A stretch of DNA of 64,000 nt, taken from the NCBI GenBank assembly GCA_000697665.1, contig KL197729.1, positions 514,121-578,120 on the forward strand. The letters run 5' to 3'. A model generated the notes under the pieces. It was not told where the DNA came from and made no database searches. It was given only the letters and a program-made list of their open reading frames with translations. This document shows, one piece after another, positions 1 to 11,478 of this stretch. Origin of the DNA: Jaapia argillacea MUCL 33604. Its lineage: Eukaryota > Basidiomycota > Agaricomycetes > Jaapiales > Jaapiaceae. A program made the position numbers and the translations under genes. Positions within the stretch are counted from its first letter, which is position 1; each line of letters begins with the position of its first letter.

Positions 1-2810
1 GATCACCTTGGGGACCATTCAGGGAAAACCCTCTCTTTGTGCGACATGTGGAGTTTGGGGTTCTTTGAAATACCATTCATTGGCGAGTTGTCTTGTCATT
101 GCTACCTCGGCTGGAACTTACCAACAAGCGCTTCACGGCCCGTGATACGCTCACTAGTGCTGCAGCTCACTGAATTGCCACCCTGTACAGCCTATTGGCG
201 TGCGTTGATGGAAAACCGAAATGTTCCCTCAGTTTTCCAATCACCTCTCGCTTTCGGACGACACCCAATATTCCCGCCAGCATGCGACGATCCCGTTGTT
301 CCGCGTACATCTCGGGGCAACACTTTTGCCGTGATGTGGAGGGAATGTTTCAATTCCGAAAATCGAGGTATTACTCCTATCCTGTCACTATGATCTACGT
401 CCCCTCCGATATCTTCGAGCTAGAACCTTCTTAAGGTCTGGATTAGCTTCCCCAGGAGTTCCAAACACATCTCGAAGCATCTCGTCAGAATTCAAACGAG
501 AATAATATTGCTAGGCGGTAATGGTACGTCGAGAACTGCATACCTCGATAAAGTTACAGAACCTATTTTGGGTTCATTGGCGGCACATAGGTTTGCAAGC
601 CCAACTTCAACATCACGACCCTCGAATATATTCACATCCGGAGGTCGCTATGAGCGATATTTAGGCGCTCCTAGCTTCGAAATGCTGTCAGCCCTCAATG
701 CACCTTTATCGCATGTATCACTGATATCGACTGCGCTCAAACATATCTAACCTCTTTCTGGATTGAAGGGCTCGTTAGGATGGCGCACATACTGCAAACA
801 CGCGACGTCTCCCTGAATTCAGATCCAGAACAGCGTCGACACTGCAAAAAGGTTTGACACTGTTGCCTACTGACTCTGAGAAAGCCGACGACGATGACCA
901 AGAGGGTAGCTTGTGCATAGTGGAGATGTCCAGCAGGCAGCCTGTTTGTCCGGCGATTCACTGGCCTATTTTGGTTATATAACAGCTTTTCAGACCTTTC
1001 CCATAAACCCAGTCGCACATTGCCCATTTGGGCGAGAACATATGACCTCCAATGGCGCTTGTTCGAAGCTTTCCGTTCCCTATCTTCGGCCAACATGAAC
1101 GCAAGCGCCGACCTGCAATCAGTGTCTCTTCAGTGATGCGTCCTGCCAGCACCTATCCAGGCCCAAAACATACATGCTCTCATTTCATATCCTCCTGCCC
1201 CTTGGTGGTATGCCGTCTCCTGACCTGTACGCCACGAGCGTCCTTTGGTCTTCTAGGATTTATAGAGTTCATTGCCGTCGAGGATCAGATTCAACCCCCA
1301 GCTCACCCACCCATCCGCTCTTGGATCTAAGCGTCCTCCATGGCACCCACACTGAATGATTCGAATTCATCTTTGCTCGGCAATGGCCTCTCAGTTGATG
1401 ACAGGTGATTGAAAGGCTGTCTTGGTTGACTACTTGCGCAACCAACTAATTGTTATGCCCAGGTCGGATTATCCCGCGGAGCGCGAACGTGCAGCCGCAA
1501 CGACGTTGAATGACCCGCCAGCCTTGCATCTCCCTCCGCCGTTAATCCTTGCGCCGGTCCGGATTGCTATCGATTCGCCATTGTCCTTGGGAGATCAAGA
1601 TATATCCGAAATTTTCTCTGATTTTGGACCACCATACTATCACCATGGCGCCCTTGCCGAGTGGTCAATGAATTGTGAGGACCATTGTCCCATTCAGCAG
1701 CTTTGGTTCTTTCTAACCTTTATCTTAGCGTGTTACTTCGAATTCCCTCGAGACCACTTGGATCAGGGACCGACGCTCCATCCTACTCGGAATCTGCATG
1801 CCAATGATGACTTTTCCGAAATCAGCTCTCCCTCCACTTATCCTTCGTCGTCCTCCGTGTCACCATCGCCCGTTGGGAAAGACTGTGACAACTGGCCGCC
1901 AACCACTGATGACGCGGGCGTCACCCTCTCTCCTTATCCTAACGGCGATCATATGGCAGAGGGGCGTATGTTCAACCTTTCAGTCCCATCGACCGAGAGC
2001 CTCGTGGTTCCATCACTATTCGATCACGGCGGTAGTATAGCCGACAACTACTTCCCAATCGCACAGCCTTCCCCGATGATATCTGAGCCGCATCGAGGCA
2101 GAAACGAGTTTCTCGCTGTACACGGTGCTCCCGGCGGCAGGGTTAGGAGGAGTCGGAGTCGCGCCCTCTCGTCTGGCAGATCATCGCCCTATCCCAGCGT
2201 TCCTCCTAGTCCCGCTATGACTAGTGAGGCGAGCGTGTATACTAGATCGCCAACGCCGTCATACTCCAGTTCCTCCTTTCTGATGGTGGATGCAACTCTT
2301 CAGGTCCCTTCCTCCCCCGGCACCGCTATGCACCAAGTGATCACACCAGGCGTCAGGAATGCATCCGAAAGCAGGCGCAAGAATCCCCCTCTGGTTATCT
2401 GCCCCTTGTGCTTTGAGACTTTCACTCGGAAAAGTAATTTAGAGGGTACGCGATTCTGTCTTGGCTGTCTTCTGGTTTCTTATTGAACCGGTCCGCTTCC
2501 ATCCAGATCATTACCGAATCCATACCGGAGAAAAGCCGTATACCTGTCCAACCTGTAGTAGGCCTTTCACCAGGAACAGCGATATGAAGCGACACGAACA
2601 AAGACACCAACGACCGACGGTGCCTTGAGTCTCATCTTGTCTGACCGTGATTGATACTTTCGCACCGTTCCCTTGCATATTATCCGTCTTTTCAGATGTG
2701 AAGCCAGTCCTTCACATCAATCTCGGCTTCGAATCGTAAACATATATAATCCCATCCTTCGAATTGGTCCGTGACCAATGTCATGTAACTCTGCTATCAC
2801 AGATCCCGAA
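1..2810. repeat. Left copy of 2.8-kb segmental duplication
   Basis: This stretch matches about 6570-9400 in the same orientation. The match covers roughly 1.3 kb of upstream DNA, one complete C2H2 gene and about 180 bp of 3' flank. Matching landmarks are the opening bases (CTTGGGGACCATTCAGGGAAA here, CTTGGGGACCCTTCAGGGAAA at 6583) and the downstream motif TTCGAATCGTAAA in both. The upstream 1.3 kb keeps no shared open frame between copies, so it is most likely promoter or intergenic DNA. The left end runs off the window. Confidence 0.85.
1340..2628 (+). CDS. Two-finger C2H2 zinc-finger protein, copy 1
   Basis: Four exons give 371 residues: 1340-1404, 1463-1674, 1729-2445 and 2507-2628. The lengths sum to a multiple of three. 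The start ATG gives MAPTLNDSNS, and the paralogue at 7.9 kb has its start and first splice at the matching place. The body is Ser/Pro-rich and low in complexity, with a conserved [20 protein letters not shown] patch at about residue 245. Two C2H2 fingers lie at the C-terminus: [21 protein letters not shown] and, after a TGEKPY linker, CPTCSRPFTRNSDMKRHEQRH. Intron 3 is phase 1 and cuts finger 1 after the SNLE motif. A DNA-binding transcription regulator acting in the nucleus is likely from the fingers; the target is unknown. It is not recognisable as a named fungal regulator. Confidence 0.85.
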
Positions 2811-5800
2811 CACTATGAGCTTGGAGTCATCGATGTTAATGGAATGCGACCCATTTTGAGTGGGCCTTGTGTGATGAGTCAGTATGTGGTGCCATGGCAA
2901 TGATTGCGCCTCATGTTCACTTAACATTTCGTTCTGTAGTAGGTTATCCTGATTACGGCCTTCATCCGCCCGCCCGCCCAGCAATGGATGACCAGTCGCC
3001 GCTGTGATCTCCTGTGACCACGACATCGTAAAGCTTGCCCGCTGGTATGTTCCCATCACTGCGAAAACGTTCAGGGGTTGGCAGGTAGGTGTATTCCAGC
3101 ACAGTCCCGATTTTCGAATCTTGGTTTCGACCCTGCGATAGTGATATATATGATCGGAGATGGTCGAACGCAAGTCAGACGCGCGTTGAATTCATAGCAT
3201 TCTGATGCCAGCGCTATGATACTTAACTGCGCAAACGATGGCAGACCAGTCTGCCACAATAGCGACGTTGAGATAATGGAGTGGGTTGAGTGGGAACACC
3301 TTGTTCGTCCTTTCGATTTTCCCAAATCCTGTTTCAAGTGACCCGCTGAAATTTATTCGCTGAAGTGACGTTCAAATTCCACACCGTTTCGCTATACGAC
3401 CGTCCTTCCAAGTCGCATCAAACTTAGGTGGCATGGTTTTGATACGTGCGAATTCATCTTCACAACAACTTACATGTGAGAGACAGTTATCCCCCTCAGC
3501 TTCGGAAGTTTCTTTAGATCGGCTTGCATGCTCGTCAGTTCGGCTGGTATTTCAAAGATATGCAGGAGGGTCCACCTTGCGTATACGCTGATGCGCACCT
3601 CCTGATCTCGACGACATTACTATTTTTGTCCTGCTCGTGCGAAGTCCACCGACGCCCCGGTCAGGTTTATGCCACCGGCCCTCCTACCCACGATACAAGC
3701 TTTCAGTGACACCAAGTCCTATCATCATTCCCACAAGAGGCTTCGCAGGGGTCGCCTGACTCGACCGACCTGTCACCTGTCAGCTAAACCTCTTGCTTCT
3801 ACGAAGCAATTCACGGAACGTCATTGAGGCTTGGGGACACCAAATCCCCAGGGATTGCAGTATGACAATTCCGGCGTGGAGCGCCATCTTGACCAGCTCA
3901 GCTCATCGGCGCGTCGGTGCCACCCAGATCTAAGATGGTTGTGCGGACAGACTTGATCAAGCTTGAAAGCAACACCAGAGGAATCCTCTCCATCGGAGCC
4001 CTCATTCTTTTCTATGTCAAGTCGGATATCACAATTCCCGCCGACTTTCTCTTTCGAAAGTCCTTATCTTCGACAAGCCTTTGCCAGCGAGGATGCCATA
4101 AACAAGATCTTTTCCCACCACTCCTGCCGCCTAGGCCGTACTGCCCTACCGCGCTTTGGAGAAGGTGACACCGATCTTGACTCTAACATGCGTTGTGGGT
4201 GCTACACTAAGTTCTGCTAGAGACCTTGGAATCTCAGAGGGTATCACGGCAAGCTTTGATTTTTGTAAATCAGACCCCTTCGCGCTAAACCAGGATGCCC
4301 TCGTTCCATCCTTGCCCTTTAGGAAAGCTCTTCTAAGATCCGTCTGTATCACAGGCAAGCATCCGCTTTTGCGGTGTTTACTACGATGGAGTAGTCATTC
4401 GCGATACCGTGTGAGATTTTTCTGCCTACACTTTGGAGATATTGACCAAAGGAAATTGTAACATCTACGAACCACAGCTTGCAGACTGAAGAGTGAAATG
4501 AGGTAACATGCTTCACCGCCAAAAAAACATGAGTTCTACGATTTCCAAACGAAAAGGCCACTCCAAATCCATAGCACTACTTGGAGAGCAACAACGGTCT
4601 CTGACTAATTCCAGCCACCAAGTGAATGCTCTGTTCTCCATGATGTCCGCGGGATGGGGCCCTTGTCACCATGGCGGAGCTCGGTCGATATGCGACATGT
4701 TCCGATGTGAAGTGAGATGAGGAGTGTATTTGGCGAGGCACTGCATACACAGCCCTGCTTTCAGAGTCGATTAAGCGCGAAGAGTTCACCACAATGGGAG
4801 ATCAACCCTCTGTCCTCCGGTCTTGATCGCGAGCCGTCCTCCGCCGACGAGGCAGGTTTAATTTGCCTGAATGGTAGCGTCAATCGAGGAGTGCCAAGCG
4901 GGTGAGTTTGCGCATAAAGGAGGTCAGAAGAGGCAACATTAGACGCGGAAACGGGTGAGCGCTCAGCGGTGGGATGTGGGGCAAACCTTGATGGGATAGT
5001 GATACGTTCCAGGATTTCAGCTATCGCTCACAGTTCATGTTTCGCGTGGACCGAATTGACTGGAAACAATGGTATGTGAAGGCGGGGGTATTTGCGTTGT
5101 GAAAACGACCAAGACCGCAGTACAGAGCAACCAATTGTCAAGAAGGAACCTGGACTAATCCGATCGGGCTAAGTCAAAATGGTGCATATTCTCAAACGCC
5201 TCCTTCAAACAGAAATTTTTGCCGCAAGAAACTCGAAGACGTACGCGAACGGGATTTGGAGAGACGAGAGTACGGATCTAAGTATTCCGCGGTGAATTTC
5301 CTGATAAACGACGAGATTTCATGGCTCTGAAACCTCGATTGTGGTCACATTCGGAGCTGTTTTGACAAAAGTGGCTTTGGGGTTCGGGCACTGGAGGGCT
5401 AACCGAATATTCCATCAACACACAGTAACTTTGCTAAGAGGCTTTACCTTTTGTCGGTAAAGTCACTCTGATTCCTTTGACGGTGGAACTCTGCCCTGAT
5501 GGTAAAATATCGGGGGATGGCAAGGAGCTTTGGGTCGACAGATGTTGGATGTGAATGGTTCTGACTTTACCCGTTGCGAAATGGATACGGAGATAGATAG
5601 ATACGGCACTGGCCCGGGTACGGCGTGCACAATCGTGACGAGCAGTGACATGTGACATGTGACCGTCGCTTCAGTCGTCTCATCCGGACACCGAAAAACA
5701 GTCCATCCTCGAGTTTCCTCGCCTGCTGTGAATTTCAAGGAACTCCCAATTTCGACGCTCGTATATTGCAAGATGTTCGATTGGAGTATTCTAACAGGGT

Positions 5801-6569
5801 CGTCTTCCAGACCCTTCATTACAACAAAAACGGAGGAACTTGGGTACCACCTCCGACGGACCGAAACGCCAAAAAACACCATCCGCATTTCAATCAGTCA
5901 ATCAGGTCAACGTGGATTCGGCGTGGAAATGTGCCAAACTCCACTGTATCGATTTGGCATCGATTGCGAACGCTATCGCCATGACTTTCGTCCCGGTCAA
6001 CGTCCAATACGACAAGCAAACATGCAGGGACTGAGTCCTTTGGTTCATGTCATTGCGGTCGTCTGGGTCGTCTTCGTGGGGATGATTCATGATCCGACTC
6101 TCACTATCTGAAAGTGAATGCCCATATCGACCGTCCAATTCATCCTAGGGACGAGGATTAGAAGTCGGAAGTCATAGCCGTCCGACGTGTAGGTGAGCCT
6201 TTCGTTTGGCAGCTCATTGTCTATCCATTGTTCACTCCGCTTAGCCCGGGATTGCACAACACTCCTGTGCGCATGGCTTACACGCAACTGGTTTGTGACC
6301 ATGGTCTCTATTTGGGAAGAGTGCTGTTGAACCCGTGTTCGGCCAAAGTATGATGCGTACACCCTCACATCTCATGGATGCTTCCTCCTATTGTGTCGAT
6401 TGTAGGAGGATCGTCTCAAACCTTCCCTCCCCAGATCGTCAACATTGAACTCATTCCAACGCAAGTCAGACCGGGGCGGGGTTGAGCGGTTGCGCATGAG
6501 GGAGTCACCTGAATGGGCATGAGTTGTTTCCATTCTTTCCCCGACCGATATCATGTCCTCCTCGTGCGC
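2811..6569. other. Intergenic stretch between the duplicated blocks
   Basis: I could support no gene here. Open frames are short, overlap on both strands and lack convincing splice chains. The longest (5463-5888 minus, 5659-6111 plus) have no recognisable motif. The only structured part is the 0.2-kb dispersed repeat at 3395-3612. Confidence 0.5.
3395..3612 (+). repeat. Dispersed repeat, member 1 (inverted relative to 30.4 kb)
   Basis: The stretch is nearly identical to the reverse complement of 30345-30560. About 80 bases around 3524-3600 differ at only about two sites. Read on the plus strand it encodes a fragment containing HARQFGWYFKDMQEGPPCVY; the partner reads HARQFGWCFKDMQEGPPCVY. The reading frame is kept across part of the repeat. 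It could therefore be a fragment of a gene or of a mobile element whose full copy lies outside the window. I do not recognise the peptide. Confidence 0.75.
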
Positions 6570-9400
6570 TCACGCGATTTGTCTTGGGGACCCTTCAGGG
6601 AAAGCCGTCTCTGTGCATAACATGTGGAGTTTGCAGTTCTTTGACTTGCTCTCTATTAGCAAGTTGTCTTGGCATCGCGCCCTCGGCTGGATCTCAGCGA
6701 GCGCTTCATCCACGGTCCGTGATACGACTCATTAGTGCTAGTGCTCACTGAATTGTCACCCTGCAGAGACTATTGGGGTGCGGCCATGGAAACCCCAAAT
6801 ATTTCCTGTTTTCTATCATCTTCTTGGCCGCTTTAGGTCATTCGTTGCTCGTCGCTTTCCGTTATCACCCGAGATTCCGACCAGCATGCAAAGACTTGTT
6901 CCGCCTACACCTAGGTGTCACACATCTACCGTGATTGGCAGGGACCGTTTCAACTTCCGAGGGCCCAAGATGACGGAACCAGGTTGTTACTCACTATCTT
7001 GTTGCCAGGATCTGCGTCCGCCCCTCCAACGTCTTCCGGCCAGGAGCTTCTTACGAGCCGGATTCGATTGCTCAGGTGGTTCAAGCACGGTTCAAAACCT
7101 CGACTCAAAATTGAGAACGAGGCTGTGGTTCTTTCGAAGCGATCATGGTACGTCGTCAACCTAGTACCTCAAAACAGTCATTGAAGCGTGAATGGGCTCA
7201 TTGGTGGCTTATTAGCTTGCAAGATCCGATTTGGAGATCATGACGTTCGATCACATTATCCTTCTGGAGGTGGCGGTGAAGAACCTTGGTCTCCCCCAAC
7301 TTCTTGATGCTGTAAGGATTCAACACGCCTTTATCGCATGCGTAGCCTGCGCTCGAACTTCTCCGACCTCCTTCTAGCTTGATTATCTTCCCAGGATGGC
7401 GTTTACATTACAAAAACGCGGCATCTCGATGGATTCAGATCGGCTTTGCCGTAACAGAACCACGTCGACACTCCAGCCAGATCCTCATCCATCGGTTTCT
7501 GACAACACCGTTGGCCAGAGGGTTTGCATTGTGGAGACGCCCTGCCAGCTTCAGCCTGCTTACCCGGCAATCCGCTAGTCTACTTTGGTCAGATAAGAGT
7601 CTCGTTTTCCTTTTTGGTCAGGCCAGATGACCAGTGCGCGCTTGTTCGTCGGCGCTCGCATTCACGTCGACCTGCAATCAGTGTCCACCATTGATACGTC
7701 CTGGCAGCACCTACCCAAGCCCAGAGCACACATGTTCTCATTTCACCTTGCCCTGCCCTCAGGTTGAATGGCTTCTTGTGACCTGTACGCCACGAGCGTT
7801 GTTTGATCTTTTAGTACTTATACAACTCATTTTCGTCCCAAGGTCAGATTCAAGCCCCAATTTACCCGGCCAGCTACTCTTAGATATACGTCTCCTCTAT
7901 GCAACCGTCATCTTCATTGAATGATTCGGTTTCGCCTTTACTCAGCGATGATTTCGCGGCAGACGGCAGGTAATTGAAAGGCTGTCTCAGATTACTAGTT
8001 GTGCGACCAACTGAATTTGATGTCCAGTACCAATTATCCCTCAGAGCGCGAAGGCGCAGCCTCAACGACGTTGAACGGCCCGCCACACTTGCGGCTCCCT
8101 CTGTCGATAATTCTTGGGCCGGTCCCTATGATTATCGTTGATCCGCCAATGCGCTCGGGAGGTCAAGAGATGTCCGATATCTTCTTTCCTTTGGGACCAC
8201 CATACGACAATCATGGAGCCCTCGCCGAGTGGTCTCTGAATTGTGAGCATCCTTGTCCCATTCAGCGGTTTTGGTTCGGTCTAAGCTTTATGTTGTCGAG
8301 CCTGCCCCTCCGAATTCTTGGATCAACCACCGGATCTGAGCCTGCCACTTTATCCGGCTTGGAATCATCTCGCCAACGATGACCTCTCCGAAATCAACTC
8401 TTCCGTCCCCTCTGCTTATCCTTCGTCCTCCTCCTTGTCTGCATCACCCATTAGACGACGCTGTGACAACTGGCCGTTCAGCACTTGTGACGCGGGTGTG
8501 ACCATCTCTCCCTATCCTAATGGTGATGGTATTGCAGAGGGGAACATGTTCAATCGTCCAGCCGCTTCCACCGAGAGCCTCGTGTTTCCATCACCGTTCG
8601 ATCACAGTGGTAGTCCAGCCGACGAATACTCCCCAATCGCACAGCCTCGCCCGATGATCCCCCAGTCACATCGAGGCAGAAGCGAATTTCTCGCGGTTCA
8701 CTCTGCACATGGCGGCAGGGTTAGTAGGAGTCGGAGTCGCGCCCTCTCGTCCGGCAGATCGTCGCCCTATCCCAGTGTTCCTCCCAGTCCTTCAGTGGCT
8801 AGTGAGCCGAGCATATATTCAGGATCGCCAAGCCCGTCAGACTGCGATCTCTCCCATCTGACGGTGGATCCAGCGCTGGCAGTCCCTCCCTCCCCAGCTG
8901 CCGCTGAACACCAAGTGATTGCCGAACGCACCAAGACTGCAGCCCAAAACAGACGCAAGAATCCGGCTCCGTTTGTCTGTGCCTTGTGCAGTTTCACTTT
9001 CACTAGGAAAAGTAATTTAAAGGGTGCGCGATTCTCTTTTGTTTATCTTCTGGCTTTTTGCTGAACGCTATCGCTTTGATACAGATCATCACAGAATCCA
9101 TACTGGGGAACAGCCGTATGCCTGCCCGACCTGTGGTAGGCCCTTCACCCGAAGCAGCGACATGAAACGTCACCAAGGAATACACGAATGAGCGGTGTCT
9201 CGTATTGACCATCGCTGGACGCGATGATAGGCTTTGTGCTTACTTATTTGATGGCTCCACTTCGTACACTCGAATATCGTCCGTCTTTGCAGATACGGAG
9301 TCGGTCCCTCCCATCGATCTCGCCTTCGAATCGTAAAAATGTATACTCTCATTCTTGCAGTTGGTCCGGGACCACTGACAGGTAGTACTGGTTGTCTGAT
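6570..9400. repeat. Right copy of 2.8-kb segmental duplication
   Basis: This is the direct-orientation partner of 1-2810. Copies begin to diverge just after the shared TTGGTCCG motif downstream of the zinc-finger gene (2764 and 9361). Small indels and many substitutions separate the copies, so the duplication is not recent, yet both genes remain open at exactly 371 codons. Confidence 0.85.
7899..9191 (+). CDS. Two-finger C2H2 zinc-finger protein, copy 2
   Basis: Four exons (7899-7969, 8028-8242, 8301-9023, 9085-9191) give 371 residues, the same length as copy 1. Introns 1 and 3 are the same size in the two copies (58 and 61 nt). Intron 2 is 58 nt here and 54 nt in copy 1, so only here does it interrupt the open frame. 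The protein has the Ser/Pro-rich body and the [20 protein letters not shown] patch. Its fingers are [21 protein letters not shown] and [21 protein letters not shown], joined by TGEQPY. Finger-contact positions differ slightly from copy 1, so binding preference may have drifted. The role is inferred as a nuclear DNA-binding regulator; the target is unknown. Confidence 0.85.
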
Positions 9401-9889
9401 CTGTATCGCTCTCTCGATGTTGATATAAATATAAATTCGACGCCATGCTCTCATTGGCAGAGAATAATTCCGAGCAAAAGTGACCTATATTACAAGTCGC
9501 TCACTCCAGAACAATCCCCGCCAAATTCAACAACTGTCGCGCCCTCACTTCGAGACAAACGGTCGTCCATAGGATTCCTGACCAGCCTCAGGCAGAACGT
9601 TCGCAAATCTACCACAGGTTGTTTTCCTTCGCAAATGATAGGCAGTGGCGAAATTTTGCAAAGTGACGAAGGCGTGAATGGTAGGGTACCGGCCTATCGT
9701 TGGGCGAGGTGAATAACAGATAAAATCAGAAGGAAAACACAGGCAAAGAACTCACCGACGGAAAGTCTCCTTATTTCACCCGAGCCTTCTAAGGCTTACA
9801 GGACATCCTCCATGTTTGCGGTAATATCGAATCCACCCGAGGAACACCTGCCGACTGGGAGGATGCCTCATGACGGTCGCCTCCCGGCC

Positions 9890-10230
9890 CTATTTCATGG
9901 GGGGCGGGTTCCAAGGGGTAACAAAAGCCGTTTTGAGGACGTGGTCCCCAACGAGCAAGGGATTGTGCTTGATCCAGTCTCGTCGATGAAAGATCGTGCT
10001 TGTTCGACAGTGGGCAAGTCCACAAAAGCAGTGTACGACTTCGATCCCAATGCCATGAGGCAGGAAAAGCTGTGAAGAACGTATAACCGAATATGCTGTA
10101 CTTACTGATGTTGGAACGAACGTTGATACGCTTGACATCATCGGACTTGACCAAAGTCACTTTTCGAGATGAAGAAGTTTTAATGTAGGCCAGAGCGACG
10201 GATAAGTTCACCAACGAATGGCAGCTGCAA
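9890..10230 (-). other. Unresolved possible gene fragment (minus strand)
   Basis: The minus strand holds a coding-like segment (VTLVKSDDVKRINVRSN at about 10140-10190) that ends at a good GTAAGT donor. A second segment reads SYTAFVDLPTVEQARSFID at about 10000-10060 and resembles the strand-helix part of an RRM fold. I could not join the two with consistent phase, and no start codon is clear. It may be a small multi-exon gene or a remnant. I saw nothing supportable in the rest of 9400-10318. Confidence 0.2.
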
Positions 10231-10318
10231 GGATAGCGGATAGAATCATACGAGAAAGAAGTTCACGATAGCACCAGGAATTTCCGCGCCGCTCTTTGAG
10301 TTCTGCAAAAAGGCTTTA

Positions 10319-10881
10319 CAGTGTCTTCGGAAAACCTTGACATTGCGTGCTTTTGTTTTCTGAAAAATAAAATTCATAAAGGGCCACTGCTCAACTCAAT
10401 TGCCCGATTTCAGGCTAACATGGCATTGCCGGCGTCAGAGAAGTTGATGTGGCTGAAGTCCTGCCCAGTGGCCATGGACGGCCATGGACCAACTTGGTCT
10501 TTGTGGGACTGTAGTGTGCAGACGAAAGGCCCTTTGCAAAACGGCGCAAAACGTGTATAATCCTTGTGTAAAATTACACGTCATTGATCTAGGATAGAAA
10601 CCAGAGCTACTATAATTTTTTGAGAGGCTATAAGTGCAGCAATAGTCAACCGTGGATAGTTTACTGTTTACTGGGAACCCAGCCACAGGTCCTGCGGACG
10701 TCCACAACGTCTCTTCGCTTACTCGCCTTCTCGTAACCGTTGCTGTCAGCGGATGTCAGCTCTGACAGCGGCAATACCTCGCTAGCGTGGAATTGGGCAG
10801 TCGAGTTGACCAGCGGCCCTTTATGAATTTTCTTTTTCAGAAAACGAAAACGCGCAATGTCAAGGTTTTCCGAAGACGCTG
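10319..10881. mobile_element. Non-autonomous TIR element (MITE), Tc1/mariner-like
   Basis: Long terminal inverted repeats of about 130 bp face each other: 10319-10447 and 10753-10881. They begin CAGTGTCTTCGGAAAACCTT on the left; the right end reads CAGCGTCTTCGGAAAACCTT on the other strand. A TA dinucleotide flanks both ends (10317-10318 and 10882-10883), as expected for a TA target-site duplication. The 563-bp element has no transposase. Tc1/mariner (Stowaway-type) is inferred from the TA site and the CAGT/CAGC terminus. It lies downstream of the H+-ATPase gene, about 600 bp from its stop. Confidence 0.75.
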
Positions 10882-11315
10882 TAACTTGCAAGGACACGGT
10901 CGTGGAACAACGTAACTACTAGTGACAACAATCATTCCCATGACTTCGGTCGCCAACAGCTTACAAGGTACCAGAGTGAAGTATTCGTCGAAGAGAGTGA
11001 TGTAGAGAACATGATGGCTTCATCACCACTTCAGTTGGCGTCGACTTCGAAAAACGGAATGCAATGGAACGGATATCCAACATGCTTTCTATTCAGGATT
11101 CTTTATTTTGGACCTGCTATGTAATTAAGCGAGATGCTACTACAAACGCGCACCACCGCAACTCATCGTCAAGTATACGTGTTCAGATAAGAAAAAAATG
11201 TCGTGATACGACCTCAGACCTCAGAGAAAGCAAGCAAAGGAAACGACATGGCGAACGTAACCAGAACCAGAAACTCCGAACCCGACGACAAGAGGAACTC
11301 GTGCGATCCAGTGCC

Positions 11316-11330
11316 ATGATGATGATGATG
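11316..11330 (+). repeat. Short ATG trinucleotide repeat
   Basis: Five tandem ATG units lie in the 3' flank of the H+-ATPase gene, followed by a short poly-A run at about 11345. This is a simple microsatellite with no inferred function. Confidence 0.7.
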
Positions 11331-11478
11331 GTTTAATAGAAAGAAAAAAAAAATGTGGGGTACGATGTGTGTGTGATGGATGCCAACGAAGGATATAAAT
11401 GATCGGACACCGGATCGTGCAAAGGTCTTGTCTAAATACCGGGTATGATACAGGGGTCGTGAAGGGAGTGAGCGTCGT

